Positions 25,976 through 34,110 of a DNA stretch of 64,000 nucleotides are shown piece after piece (positions within the stretch are counted from its first letter, which is position 1; the number at the start of each line of letters is the position of its first letter). Origin of the DNA: Actinophytocola oryzae (lineage in GTDB: Bacteria; Actinomycetota; Actinomycetes; Mycobacteriales; Pseudonocardiaceae); contig NZ_SOCP01000012.1 of the NCBI RefSeq assembly GCF_004364325.1, positions 1-64,000 on the forward strand, in the 5' to 3' direction. The notes beneath the pieces are model-generated. The model did no database searches and was not told where the DNA came from. It saw only the letters and a list, made by a program, of their open reading frames with translations. A program made the translations under genes and the position numbers.

Positions 25976-27180
25976 GCACTCCGGATGTTCGGCTCAGCTC
26001 GTGGGAGGCGGTGCGCCTCGTCGCGGGGCGTGAGGTCGTCACGAAGATGCGGTCCAAGGCGTTCATCATCACGACGGTGGCGATATTGGTGCTGCTCGTC
26101 GGCTTCTCCCTGGTGATGAAGGCCGTCAGCGGCGGGTCCGACGCGACGATCGGGGTCACCTCGTCGACCAGTTCGCTCGCCGAGGCCATCAGGACCACCG
26201 CGAAGCAGGTCGGCAAGACCATCGACGTGAAGACCGTCGACGAGAAGGCCGGCCGTTCGCAGGTCTCCGACGAGTCGCTCGACGCCCTGGTGACCGCGGG
26301 CGGCACCGACGGCACGTTGCGGGTCGTGGTCAAGAAGGATCTCGACGGCGACCTCAAGAACGTGCTCACCGTGATCTCCGGGCAGGTCGCGCTCAACAAC
26401 GAGATCTCGGACCTTGGTGGCGACCCCGCACAGGTGCAGTCGGCCGTGGCGAACGCGAAGCTGGACGTCGAGCCGCTGGAGAAGCCGTATCCGTACCAGT
26501 CGGGGCAGCTGATCCTGGGCATCGTCGCCGGGATCCTGATCTACATGTCGTTGATGCTGAACGGCCAGATGGTGGCCCAGGGGGTGGTCGAGGAGAAGTC
26601 GAGCCGGGTGGTCGAGCTGCTGCTCTCCGCGATCCGGCCATGGCAGCTGATGGCGGGCAAGGTGCTCGGCATCGGGTTCGTCGGGCTCGTGCAGATGGTG
26701 GTGATCGGCGGGGTCGGCCTCGCCGTGGCGCTCGGGCTGGACGTGCTGACGATCTCGACGTCGGCGGCCGTCGGCACGGTGGTGTGGCTGGTTGTCTGGT
26801 ACCTGCTCGGGTTCATCATGTACTCGCTGGTGTTCGCGGGGCTCGCGGCTCTCGTGTCACGCCAGGAGGACGTCAGCGGGGTGATCATGCCCGCCCTGAT
26901 GTTCGTCATCGTCGGGTACGTCATCGGCATCTCGGTCCTACCGTCCCAACCGGACAGCACACTCGCCGAGATCCTGTCGGTGATACCGGTGTTCGCGCCG
27001 ACGCTGATGCCGATGCGGCTGGCCATGGGCGGGGTTCCGGTGTGGGAGCAGGTTGTCTCGGTTGGACTCGTGCTCGTGCTCATCCCGTTGCTGGTGTGGT
27101 TCGCGGGCCGCATCTACGCCAACGCGGTGATGCGCAGCGGTGCCCGGGTCAAGCTGACGGACGCCATGCGCCCGGCCTAA
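25972..27180 (+). CDS. ABC-2 type permease (NatB-like)
   Basis: The 402-residue membrane protein has one N-terminal transmembrane helix (about residues 34-50), a large extracytoplasmic domain (about 55-180) and five or six clustered C-terminal helices (about 185-385). This is the NatB/CcmB-like ABC-2 topology. The conserved EEKSSRVVELLLSAIRPWQLMAGK coupling segment sits between helices. With the ATPase it should form an exporter; NatAB pumps sodium in Bacillus, but the substrate here is unknown. Confidence 0.9.
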   Translation: MSTPDVRLSSWEAVRLVAGREVVTKMRSKAFIITTVAILVLLVGFSLVMKAVSGGSDATIGVTSSTSSLAEAIRTTAKQVGKTIDVKTVDEKAGRSQVSDESLDALVTAGGTDGTLRVVVKKDLDGDLKNVLTVISGQVALNNEISDLGGDPAQVQSAVANAKLDVEPLEKPYPYQSGQLILGIVAGILIYMSLMLNGQMVAQGVVEEKSSRVVELLLSAIRPWQLMAGKVLGIGFVGLVQMVVIGGVGLAVALGLDVLTISTSAAVGTVVWLVVWYLLGFIMYSLVFAGLAALVSRQEDVSGVIMPALMFVIVGYVIGISVLPSQPDSTLAEILSVIPVFAPTLMPMRLAMGGVPVWEQVVSVGLVLVLIPLLVWFAGRIYANAVMRSGARVKLTDAMRPA

Positions 27181-27261
27181 ACCGCTGGTCACTCACGGCA
27201 ACGGGGTAGGATCTCACCGTCAAGTAGACCCGCCATGGCGCCCACTGTCGGGGAGGCGTTC

Positions 27262-27909
27262 GTGATCAAGGTGCTGCTCGCGGATGACGAGGACCTCGTC
27301 CGCTCAGGACTTCGCACAATACTGACCAGCGCCGGCGACATCGAGGTCGTCGCCGAGTGTGATGACGGCGTGCACGTCGCCGACGCGGCGCGACAGCACC
27401 GACCGCATGTCGTGCTGCTCGACATCAGGATGCGGTCCGCGGACGGGATCGTCGCGCTGCGTAAGCTGCGCGCCCTGCCGGAGCCGCCGGTGGTGGCGAT
27501 GCTGACGACCTTCGACGTCGACGAGTACGTCCAGGAGGCGTTGCGCATCGGCGCCAGCGGGTTCCTGCTCAAGGACACCGAGCCGGAGGTGCTGATCAAG
27601 GCGGTGCGTGACCTGGCCCGCGGCGGTGCCGTGCTCGACCCGAAGGTCGCGGCACGGGTCCTGTCGGCGGTCGCGGACGGTGAGCGGGCGGCGGAGCCTG
27701 CGCGTCGACTGCTCGCGTCACTGTCCGATCGGGAACGTGAGGTCGTCGCGCTCATCGGGCAGGGGCTGTCGAACGCCGAGATCGGCAGCGCCCTGCACCT
27801 GTCGGAGGCCACGGTCAAGGGTTACGTGTCCGCGGTCCTCGGCAAGATCGGGGCGGTCAACCGGGTGCAGGCGGCGCTGGTGGCCTACCGGGGCGGCCTG
27901 ATCGCTTGA
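27262..27909 (+). CDS. NarL/FixJ-family response regulator (orphan)
   Basis: The 215-residue protein has a receiver domain (phospho-acceptor Asp in VVLLDIRM, acidic pair DDED at residues 8-11) and a C-terminal LuxR-type HTH (LSDREREVVALIGQGLSNAEIG). GTG 27262 has GGGAGG 5 bases upstream; an earlier start at 27235 does not. No histidine kinase gene is adjacent, so its partner lies elsewhere. It follows the ABC exporter genes by 81 bases and may be co-transcribed with them. Confidence 0.9.
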   Translation: MIKVLLADDEDLVRSGLRTILTSAGDIEVVAECDDGVHVADAARQHRPHVVLLDIRMRSADGIVALRKLRALPEPPVVAMLTTFDVDEYVQEALRIGASGFLLKDTEPEVLIKAVRDLARGGAVLDPKVAARVLSAVADGERAAEPARRLLASLSDREREVVALIGQGLSNAEIGSALHLSEATVKGYVSAVLGKIGAVNRVQAALVAYRGGLIA

Positions 27910-27942
27910 CCTCCACCATGCTCGAGGTTCGAGACTTGCCTC

Positions 27943-28902
27943 ATGCGTGCTGTGGAAGTGACGAGGTTCGGTGGGCCCGAGGTACTGACGCTTCGTGAGT
28001 CGCCCGACCCGGTGGCCGGTCCCGGTCAGCTGGTCGTCGACGTCGCGGCGGTGGACGTGCTGTTCATGGACGCACGGCTGCGTGCCGGCTGGGGGCGTGA
28101 GTGGTTCAGTGTCGAGCCGCCGTACGTGCCCGGCAACGGTGTGGCTGGCACGGTGCGGTCGGTCGGGTCCGATGTGGACGGCTCGTGGGTCGGGCGGCGG
28201 GTCCTGGCGCACACCGGGAAGAACAACGGGATGACGCCCGTCGGTGGGTACGCCGAGCAGGCGGTCGCCGAGGTGTCCGATGTGGAGCCCGTGCCCGACG
28301 CGCTCGGTCTGCCGGAGGCGTTGACGTTGCTGCACGACGGCCCGACGGTCGTGCTCGCGCTGAGCTCGGCGAACGTGCGGCCGGGTGAGCGCGTGCTGGT
28401 CAACGCGGCGAGCGGCAGTCTCGGCACCCTGTTCGTGCCGATCCTCAAGGCCGCCGGCGCGGAGGTCGTCGGCGCGGCGCGGGGTGCGCGCAAGCTGGAC
28501 TTCGTCCGCGAGTGGGGCGCGGACGACGCCGTGGACTACTCGACCCAGGACTGGACCGACCGGGTCGGCACGGTGGACGTCGTGTTCGACGGCACGGGCG
28601 GCGACATCGGTACCGCCGCGTACGGGCTGTTGCGCCCCGGCGGCCGGTTCCTCGCGTACGGGTCGTCGGCGGGTGAGTTCCCGAAGACCGAGCCGCCGCG
28701 GCCGGGGGTGACGGTCGTCGGGATCCTCGAGATGGGCAAGGGCGTGGACAAACGCGGGGCCCTGACGGAGATGCTCGCGAAGGCCGCGCGAGGCGAGGTC
28801 ACGCCGCTGGTGGGGCAGACCTTCCCGCTGGACCAGGCCAAGGCCGCACACGAGGCCATCGAGGCACGGCAGACCGTTGGCAAGACGCTGCTGCTGACCT
28901 GA
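27943..28902 (+). CDS. Medium-chain dehydrogenase/quinone oxidoreductase-like NADPH oxidoreductase
   Basis: The 319-residue protein belongs to the zinc-independent quinone oxidoreductase group of the medium-chain dehydrogenase family. It has a GroES-like N-terminal domain (FGGPEVLTLRESPDPVAGPGQLVV) and a Rossmann domain with ASGSLGTLFVPILKAAGAEVVGAARG; KLDFVREWGADDAVDYS follows. It probably reduces quinones or enones with NADPH. The zinc ligand pattern is absent. The histidine phosphatase gene converges on it with 4 bases between stops. Confidence 0.88.
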   Translation: MRAVEVTRFGGPEVLTLRESPDPVAGPGQLVVDVAAVDVLFMDARLRAGWGREWFSVEPPYVPGNGVAGTVRSVGSDVDGSWVGRRVLAHTGKNNGMTPVGGYAEQAVAEVSDVEPVPDALGLPEALTLLHDGPTVVLALSSANVRPGERVLVNAASGSLGTLFVPILKAAGAEVVGAARGARKLDFVREWGADDAVDYSTQDWTDRVGTVDVVFDGTGGDIGTAAYGLLRPGGRFLAYGSSAGEFPKTEPPRPGVTVVGILEMGKGVDKRGALTEMLAKAARGEVTPLVGQTFPLDQAKAAHEAIEARQTVGKTLLLT

Positions 28903-28906
28903 GGAC

Positions 28907-29545
28907 TCACAGCTGCTTCGTGCCGTCCGGGGAGTCGCGCCACTGGGCGAACGGCTCGTTCAGACGCCAGCCCGTCCCGTCGTTGTCCAGTACCCGGATC
29001 GCGCAGTGCTCCGGGTTCGACAGCGACTCGAACAGGTCGATGCTCCACGCGAACACCCGCCTGCACAGCAGACGCATCGTCAGGCCGTGGGACACCACCA
29101 GCACGGTGTCCGGGTGTGCGGGGTCCTTCGCGATGCGGAGCTCCAGCTCGCTGAGGAACGACGCGACACGGTCGTCGACGTCGGCGCCGGACTCGCCGTG
29201 GGGCAGGCGGTAGAAGAAGTGGCCGTAGTCGTTGCGGCGCTGCTTCTCCAGTTCCTGTTCGACGGGATCCTGCAGGTTGCCCCAGTCCTGCTCGCGTAGC
29301 CGCGGCTCCGGCACCACCCGTTCGGCAGACAGGTCGAGCAGCCCGTACGTCCGCTGGGCGCGCACGTACGGGCTGACGTACGCGGCCAGCGGCCCGTCCA
29401 CCAGCCCGTGCACCAGCGGCCGCGCCGCCATCGCCTGCGTTTCCCCACGCACTGTCAGCGGCAGCGCGTGGTCGGGTGTCCTCGTGTAGGCGAGCTCGTC
29501 GATGTTGCCAAGGCTCTCCGCGTGCCGCAGCAGGATGATCCGCAC
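28907..29545 (-). CDS. Histidine phosphatase family protein
   Basis: The 212-residue protein starts with the phosphohistidine motif LLRHAESLGN (His at residue 8), has YVSPYVRAQRT, the acid/base region around LREQDWGNLQ, and the second catalytic His in VVSHGLTMRLL. This is the branch containing phosphoglycerate mutase-like phosphatases; the LREQDWG motif is common in this actinobacterial subgroup. Its substrate is unknown. Confidence 0.9.
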   Translation of the reverse strand: MRIILLRHAESLGNIDELAYTRTPDHALPLTVRGETQAMAARPLVHGLVDGPLAAYVSPYVRAQRTYGLLDLSAERVVPEPRLREQDWGNLQDPVEQELEKQRRNDYGHFFYRLPHGESGADVDDRVASFLSELELRIAKDPAHPDTVLVVSHGLTMRLLCRRVFAWSIDLFESLSNPEHCAIRVLDNDGTGWRLNEPFAQWRDSPDGTKQL

Positions 29546-29609
29546 GGCGCTATCGTGCCTCTTCGCCAGCTCTTGCAGTTCGACCGGCGTCAGACGCGAG
29601 GAGTGTCAC

Positions 29610-29927
29610 ATGATCAAGTATGTCGCGCTGTACAAGCACCCCGTCGACGGCGAGGCGTTCGACAAGGCGTACTTCGAGTCGCACAAGCCACTGATCGACA
29701 AGGTCCCCGGCCTCATCCGCCAGGAGATCGCGAAGGTCACCCGCACGTTCGTGCCCGGGTTCCTCCAGGACAGCGAGCCCTACCTCGTCGCCGAGCTGTA
29801 CTTCGAGTCCAAGGACGCCATGAAGGCCGCCTTCGCCTCACCGGAGTGGCAGGTCGCCGGGGCCAACCTCACCGAGATCGGCGGCATGGACCTCGTCGCC
29901 ATGTTCTCCGCCGAGGTCGTCGAGTGA
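29610..29927 (+). CDS. EthD-family protein
   Basis: The 105-residue protein is a ferredoxin-like alpha/beta barrel of the EthD type: IKYVALYKHPVDGEAFDKAYFESHKPL, then LYFESKDAMKAAFASPEW. Related proteins accompany degradation pathways for ethers, aromatics or polyketides. ATG 29610 has GAGGAG upstream. Its stop overlaps the GTG start of the hydroxyacyl-CoA dehydrogenase gene (GTGA), so the two are coupled and may act in one catabolic route. Confidence 0.88.
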   Translation: MIKYVALYKHPVDGEAFDKAYFESHKPLIDKVPGLIRQEIAKVTRTFVPGFLQDSEPYLVAELYFESKDAMKAAFASPEWQVAGANLTEIGGMDLVAMFSAEVVE

Positions 29928-30748
29928 CCCGCACTGCCGCGGTCGTCGGCGGCGGCACCATGGGAGCGGGCATCGCCCACGTACTCCTCGCCGCCGGTGA
30001 CCGCGTCACCGTCGCCGAGGCGGGTGAGGAGCGGGCGGACGCCGCCAGACAGGCCGTCGCCGCCTCGCTCGGAAAGGCGCAGGACCGGGGCAAGCTCGAC
30101 GCGCCAGCCGACGACCTGCTCACGCGCCTCGACGTGGTGCCTGCCATCGACCAGCTGCCCGGCACGGCGGAGCTGGTCATCGAGGCCGTGCCCGAGGACG
30201 TCGAACTCAAGCGGGGCATCCTTGCCCAGGTGCGGAAGGCCTGCCCGGACGCGCTCCTCGCCTCCAACACGTCGTCCCTGTCGATCCGCAGGCTCGGCGA
30301 CGACGTGATCGGCATGCACTTCTTCAACCCCGTGCCGGTGCAGGTCCTCCTCGAGCTGGTCGTGCACGACGACCTCGACCCCGCGCAGGTCGTCAAGGCC
30401 CGTGACTGGGCAGAGTCGCTCGGCAAGACCGTCATCGAGGTCCGCGACTCGCCCGGCTTCGCGACCTCGCGGCTCGGCGTGGCCGTCGGCCTGGAGGCCA
30501 TCCGGATGCTGGAGGAAGGTGTCGCGTCCGCTGAGGACATCGACACCGGCATGCGGCTCGGCTACGGCTGGCCGATGGGCCCGCTGCGGCTCACCGACCT
30601 GGTCGGCCTCGACGTGCGGCTTTCCATCGCCGAACACCTCACGACCGAGCTCGGCCCGCGTTTCGCGGCGCCGGAGCTGCTGCGAAACAAGGTGGCGCGC
30701 GGTGAGCTCGGCCGCAAGACTGGCCGGGGGTTCTTCGACTGGTCGTAG
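29924..30748 (+). CDS. 3-hydroxyacyl-CoA dehydrogenase family protein
   Basis: The 274-residue protein starts with the NAD motif VVGGGTMGAGIAHVLLAAG. SNTSSLSIRRL and HFFNPVPVQVLLELVVHDDL are the catalytic region with the His-Glu pair; GYGWPMGPLRLTDLVGLDV lies in the C-terminal dimer domain. It should oxidise 3-hydroxyacyl-CoA, as in fatty acid or phenylacetate catabolism or 3-hydroxybutyryl-CoA formation. GTG 29924 overlaps the EthD gene. Confidence 0.93.
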   Translation: MTRTAAVVGGGTMGAGIAHVLLAAGDRVTVAEAGEERADAARQAVAASLGKAQDRGKLDAPADDLLTRLDVVPAIDQLPGTAELVIEAVPEDVELKRGILAQVRKACPDALLASNTSSLSIRRLGDDVIGMHFFNPVPVQVLLELVVHDDLDPAQVVKARDWAESLGKTVIEVRDSPGFATSRLGVAVGLEAIRMLEEGVASAEDIDTGMRLGYGWPMGPLRLTDLVGLDVRLSIAEHLTTELGPRFAAPELLRNKVARGELGRKTGRGFFDWS

Positions 30749-30757
30749 GGAGCAGAC

Positions 30758-31930
30758 GTGATCGTTCGGCCGCCGCGCGACGCCGATGACGAGCAGATCT
30801 ACGAGATCGCCCGACTGGCGTTCGGGGGGCCGAGAGAGCCGCGTCCGGCGTCGCTGTGGTCGAAGCAGAAGGGCTGGCACGGGCTGGTCGCCGAGCTGGA
30901 CGGCAGGCTGGTCGGGGTACTGAAGGTCCGCGAGTACGCGCAGTTCTTCGGCGGCGCCGCGGTGCCGATGGGTGGCCTCGCGAGTGTGGCCGTGGCGCCC
31001 GCCGGTCGCGGTCGCGGCGTCGCGACCGCCCTGATCGACGCGGTCCTGCCGGAGATGCGTGACAGGGGACAGGCGATCTCCGCGCTCTACCCGTCCGTGC
31101 CCGCGCTCTACCGAGGCCGCGGCTGGGAGCAGACCGGCAACTACGAGCGGGTCACGCTGCGACCCGAGCTGTTCGCGATGCTGCCCAAGCCGACCGAGCG
31201 CGTGGTCATGCGCCACGCCACCGAGGCGGACACGGCCGCGATCCACGAGTGCTACCTGCGGTTCGCGCGAACCGTCGACGGCACGCTCGACCGGTCGACC
31301 GCCGCGTTCGAGCCGGAACGCATGTTGGAGCTGGACATCGTCGAGGTCGCCACCGCCGAGGACGGCACGGTCCTCGGTTATCTCACCGGTGAACGTCCGG
31401 AAGGTGACACGCTCGTCGTCCACGACCTCGTCGCCGACGACCGGGAGACCGCGCTCGGGCTGTTCGCGAACCTCGGCCGCTGGACCGGCATCCTCACCGA
31501 GGTCTCGCTGCGCATCAACGACCCCGCCTGGTGGCAGCTGCTCATGACGCTGCCGGTGGTGCACGACGTGCGCAACCACGGGTGGATGCTGCGCGTGGTC
31601 GACCTGCCGGCCGCGGTCGGCGCGCGGGGCTGGCCCAACGCCGCTTGTCTGGCGCCGACCAGCGTGGACATCGAGGTCGTCGACGAGCACGCGCCGTGGC
31701 ACGCAGGCCGCCACCGGCTGACAGTGGACGGCGGCAGGGTCAGCTGCGAGCCGGGAGGCGACGGCACGGTGCGGCTGCGTGCCCGCGCGCTCGGCCCCTG
31801 GTTCGCGGGCTCGGCCGACACGGCGATGCTGCGCAGGGGCGGTCTCCTCGACGGTGATGCGGCCGCCGCGCGACTACTCGACCAGCTGACCGGTGCGCCC
31901 CGATTACCAAGAATGGCCGATTCGTTCTGA
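30758..31930 (+). CDS. Eis-type N-acetyltransferase
   Basis: The 390-residue protein has the Eis layout: an N-terminal GNAT domain with LASVAVAPAGRGRGVATALI (about residues 70-90), a second GNAT-like domain (about 150-280) and a C-terminal sterol-carrier-like region ending in Phe. Mycobacterial Eis acetylates aminoglycosides at several amines and uses its C-terminal carboxylate as general base; the conserved terminal Phe (ADSF) and YRGRGWEQTGNYERV region are present. GTG 30758 is used. The next gene is mprA. Confidence 0.88.
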   Translation: MIVRPPRDADDEQIYEIARLAFGGPREPRPASLWSKQKGWHGLVAELDGRLVGVLKVREYAQFFGGAAVPMGGLASVAVAPAGRGRGVATALIDAVLPEMRDRGQAISALYPSVPALYRGRGWEQTGNYERVTLRPELFAMLPKPTERVVMRHATEADTAAIHECYLRFARTVDGTLDRSTAAFEPERMLELDIVEVATAEDGTVLGYLTGERPEGDTLVVHDLVADDRETALGLFANLGRWTGILTEVSLRINDPAWWQLLMTLPVVHDVRNHGWMLRVVDLPAAVGARGWPNAACLAPTSVDIEVVDEHAPWHAGRHRLTVDGGRVSCEPGGDGTVRLRARALGPWFAGSADTAMLRRGGLLDGDAAAARLLDQLTGAPRLPRMADSF

Positions 31931-31934
31931 GCCT

Positions 31935-31950
31935 CTCAGGCAGGTCTCAG
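31935..31950 (+). promoter_or_regulatory. Candidate MprA box upstream of mprA
   Basis: CTCAG at 31935-31939 and again at 31946-31950 form a direct repeat with an 11-base period, one helical turn. The same arrangement lies upstream of pepD at 34073. OmpR-type regulators bind such direct repeats. Confidence 0.7.
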
Positions 31951-31972
31951 CACGCTGGGTGACACTGACGCC

Positions 31973-32665
31973 ATGCGTATCCTCGTTGTCGACGACGACC
32001 GGGCCGTTCGCGACTCGCTGCGGCGTTCGCTGCAGTTCAACGGCTACCAGGTCGACCTGGCCACGGACGGCCAGCAGGCACTCGAGTCGGTGTCGACGGC
32101 CCGGCCGGACGCCATGGTCCTCGACGTGATGATGCCGCGTGTCGACGGGCTCGAGGTGTGCCGCAGGCTGCGCGGCACCGGCGACGACCTGCCCATTCTC
32201 GTGCTGACCGCCCGTGACACCGTGTCCGACCGGGTCGCGGGCCTCGACGCGGGCGCCGACGACTACCTCCCGAAGCCCTTCGCGCTGGAGGAGCTGCTCG
32301 CCCGGCTGCGTGCGCTCCTTCGCCGCCGCACGTTCGACACCGCGAACGGCCCGGCGCCGCAGGCTCTCGGGTTCGCCGGTCTGGAGCTCGACCCCGGCAC
32401 CCGCGAGGTCAAGCGCGGCGAGCGGTCCATGAGCCTGACCCGCACCGAGTTCGCGCTGCTGGAGCTGCTGCTCGCGCACCCCAAGCAGGTGCTGACCCGC
32501 AGCCGCATCCTGGAGGAGGTCTGGGGCTACGACTTCCCGACCTCCGGCAACGCGCTGGAGGTCTACATCGGCTACCTGCGCCGCAAGACCGAGGCCGACG
32601 GCGAGCCACGGCTGATCCACACGGTGCGGGGCATCGGCTACGTCCTGCGGGAGACGCCCCCGTGA
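31973..32665 (+). CDS. mprA: MprA-like OmpR-family response regulator
   Basis: The 230-residue regulator has a receiver domain (DDD at residues 7-9, phospho-Asp in MVLDVMMP, Lys in LPKPFALEELLARL) and an OmpR winged helix (LTRTEFALLELLLAHP, VYIGYLRRKTE, TVRGIGYVLR). Gene order with the overlapping kinase and the HtrA-type protease matches the actinobacterial MprAB-PepD envelope-stress module. A direct repeat upstream suggests autoregulation. Confidence 0.9.
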   Translation: MRILVVDDDRAVRDSLRRSLQFNGYQVDLATDGQQALESVSTARPDAMVLDVMMPRVDGLEVCRRLRGTGDDLPILVLTARDTVSDRVAGLDAGADDYLPKPFALEELLARLRALLRRRTFDTANGPAPQALGFAGLELDPGTREVKRGERSMSLTRTEFALLELLLAHPKQVLTRSRILEEVWGYDFPTSGNALEVYIGYLRRKTEADGEPRLIHTVRGIGYVLRETPP

Positions 32666-34056
32666 TGTTGCTCGGCGCGCCGTTCACGAGCAGGAAGCGG
32701 GCGTCGCTGCGTGCGCGGGTCTCGTTGCTCGCGGCCAGCTGCGTCGCAGGAGCCGTCGCGCTCGTGTCGCTCGGCGCCTACTTCACGGTTCGGGAGAACC
32801 TGTACACCCAGCTCGACGACGCGCTGTGGCAGAAGGCGCGGAGCACCGTCCAGAACGAGTGGATCGGGACGACCCCGACCGGTGAGCAGTTCCCCATCGG
32901 GCTGCTCGCGCTGAACGACGTGCAGGTCGCGTGGGTCAAGTCCGACGGGACCCTGATGTTCGGCGACCCGCGACGGCTGCCGCCGATCAGCTCGGCCGAG
33001 CTGGCCGTCGCGAGCGGCGCGGACGACCACATCCGGACCGACCAGAAGACCGACACCAGGGTCGTCGCCGTGTCCTACCAGGGCGGCGTGCTGGTGCTGG
33101 CGCAGTCGTGGAGCCAGACGAAGAAGCAGCTCGGTGACCTGTCGCTGGTGCTGTTCCTGATCGGCGGCGCCGGGGTGGTGGTCGCGGCGATCGCGGGCAC
33201 GGCCGTGGCGCGGACGGGTCTGAGACCGGTGCAGCGGCTGACCATGGCGACCGAACGTGTCGCCCGAACGGGTGACCTGCGGCCGATCCAGGTGGAGGGC
33301 GACGACGAGCTGGCGCGACTGTCGCACAGCTTCAACCTCATGCTGGGCGCCGTCGCCGAGGCACAGAACGGGCAACGCCAGCTCGTCGCCGACGCCGGGC
33401 ACGAGCTGCGGACGCCGCTGACCTCCCTGCGCACCAACCTGGAGCTGCTGCTGGCGGCGGAGAAGCCGGACACACCGCAGCTCTCCGACGTCGACAAGGC
33501 GGAGATCCACGACGACCTGCGTGCGCAGCTCGACGAGCTGACCCAGCTGATCGGCGACCTCGTCGAGCTGGCCCGCGAGGACGCGCCGACGCTGACACAC
33601 GAGCACATGGACATGGTCGAGGTCGTCGAACAGGCCCTGGCGAGGGCACGCAGACGGGCGGGCGAGGTGTCGTTCGAGGTCGACCTGCAGCCCTGGTACC
33701 TGTACGGGGAGCCGCACACCCTGGAGCGGGCGGTGCTGAACCTGCTGGACAACGCGGTCAAGTTCAGCCCGGCCGGCGGGACCGTGCGGGTCGAGCTGCG
33801 GGCCGCCGCGCACGGCTACGCGTTCCTGCAGGTGGCGGACGCGGGGCCGGGCATCAAGGACGCGGACCTGCCGCACGTGTTCGACCGCTTCTACCGCTCC
33901 GACGAGGCCAGGACGCTGCCCGGCTCGGGGCTCGGGCTCGCGATTGTGAAAAGCGCCGCGGAGCGGCACGGTGGAGCGGTGTTCGCGGGTAGGTCCGCGG
34001 ACGGCGGGGCACTCATCGCGATGAGGCTGCCAGGAAGTCCCGAGCCGATTCTCTGA
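32662..34056 (+). CDS. mprB: MprB-like sensor histidine kinase
   Basis: The 464-residue kinase has two transmembrane helices (about residues 20-45 and 160-185) around an extracytoplasmic domain, a HAMP region, the H-box DAGHELRTPLTSLRTN, N-box LLDNAVKFS and G-boxes DAGPGIKD and GSGLGLAIVKS. It overlaps mprA by ATGA. It should sense envelope stress and phosphorylate MprA. Confidence 0.9.
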   Translation: MMLLGAPFTSRKRASLRARVSLLAASCVAGAVALVSLGAYFTVRENLYTQLDDALWQKARSTVQNEWIGTTPTGEQFPIGLLALNDVQVAWVKSDGTLMFGDPRRLPPISSAELAVASGADDHIRTDQKTDTRVVAVSYQGGVLVLAQSWSQTKKQLGDLSLVLFLIGGAGVVVAAIAGTAVARTGLRPVQRLTMATERVARTGDLRPIQVEGDDELARLSHSFNLMLGAVAEAQNGQRQLVADAGHELRTPLTSLRTNLELLLAAEKPDTPQLSDVDKAEIHDDLRAQLDELTQLIGDLVELAREDAPTLTHEHMDMVEVVEQALARARRRAGEVSFEVDLQPWYLYGEPHTLERAVLNLLDNAVKFSPAGGTVRVELRAAAHGYAFLQVADAGPGIKDADLPHVFDRFYRSDEARTLPGSGLGLAIVKSAAERHGGAVFAGRSADGGALIAMRLPGSPEPIL

Positions 34057-34072
34057 GTCCGCAAAGGTTGGT

Positions 34073-34088
34073 CTCAGGCCGTTCTCAG
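34073..34088 (+). promoter_or_regulatory. Candidate MprA box upstream of pepD
   Basis: CTCAG at 34073-34077 and 34084-34088, again with an 11-base period. It agrees with the mprA-upstream site at 14 of 17 positions over TCTCAGGC-N2-K-TCTCAG. This supports direct control of the protease by MprA. Confidence 0.7.
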
Positions 34089-34110
34089 GACCATGGCGGA
34101 AGGTGGGCAC

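Noticed and set aside
24897..26522. 541-codon minus-strand frame across the ABC genes
   Set aside because: It is antisense to well-supported ATPase and permease genes and shows no domain of its own.
29780..31714. 644-codon minus-strand frame across the hydroxyacyl-CoA dehydrogenase and Eis genes
   Set aside because: This is a shadow frame; the plus strand has complete enzyme motifs and coupled starts.
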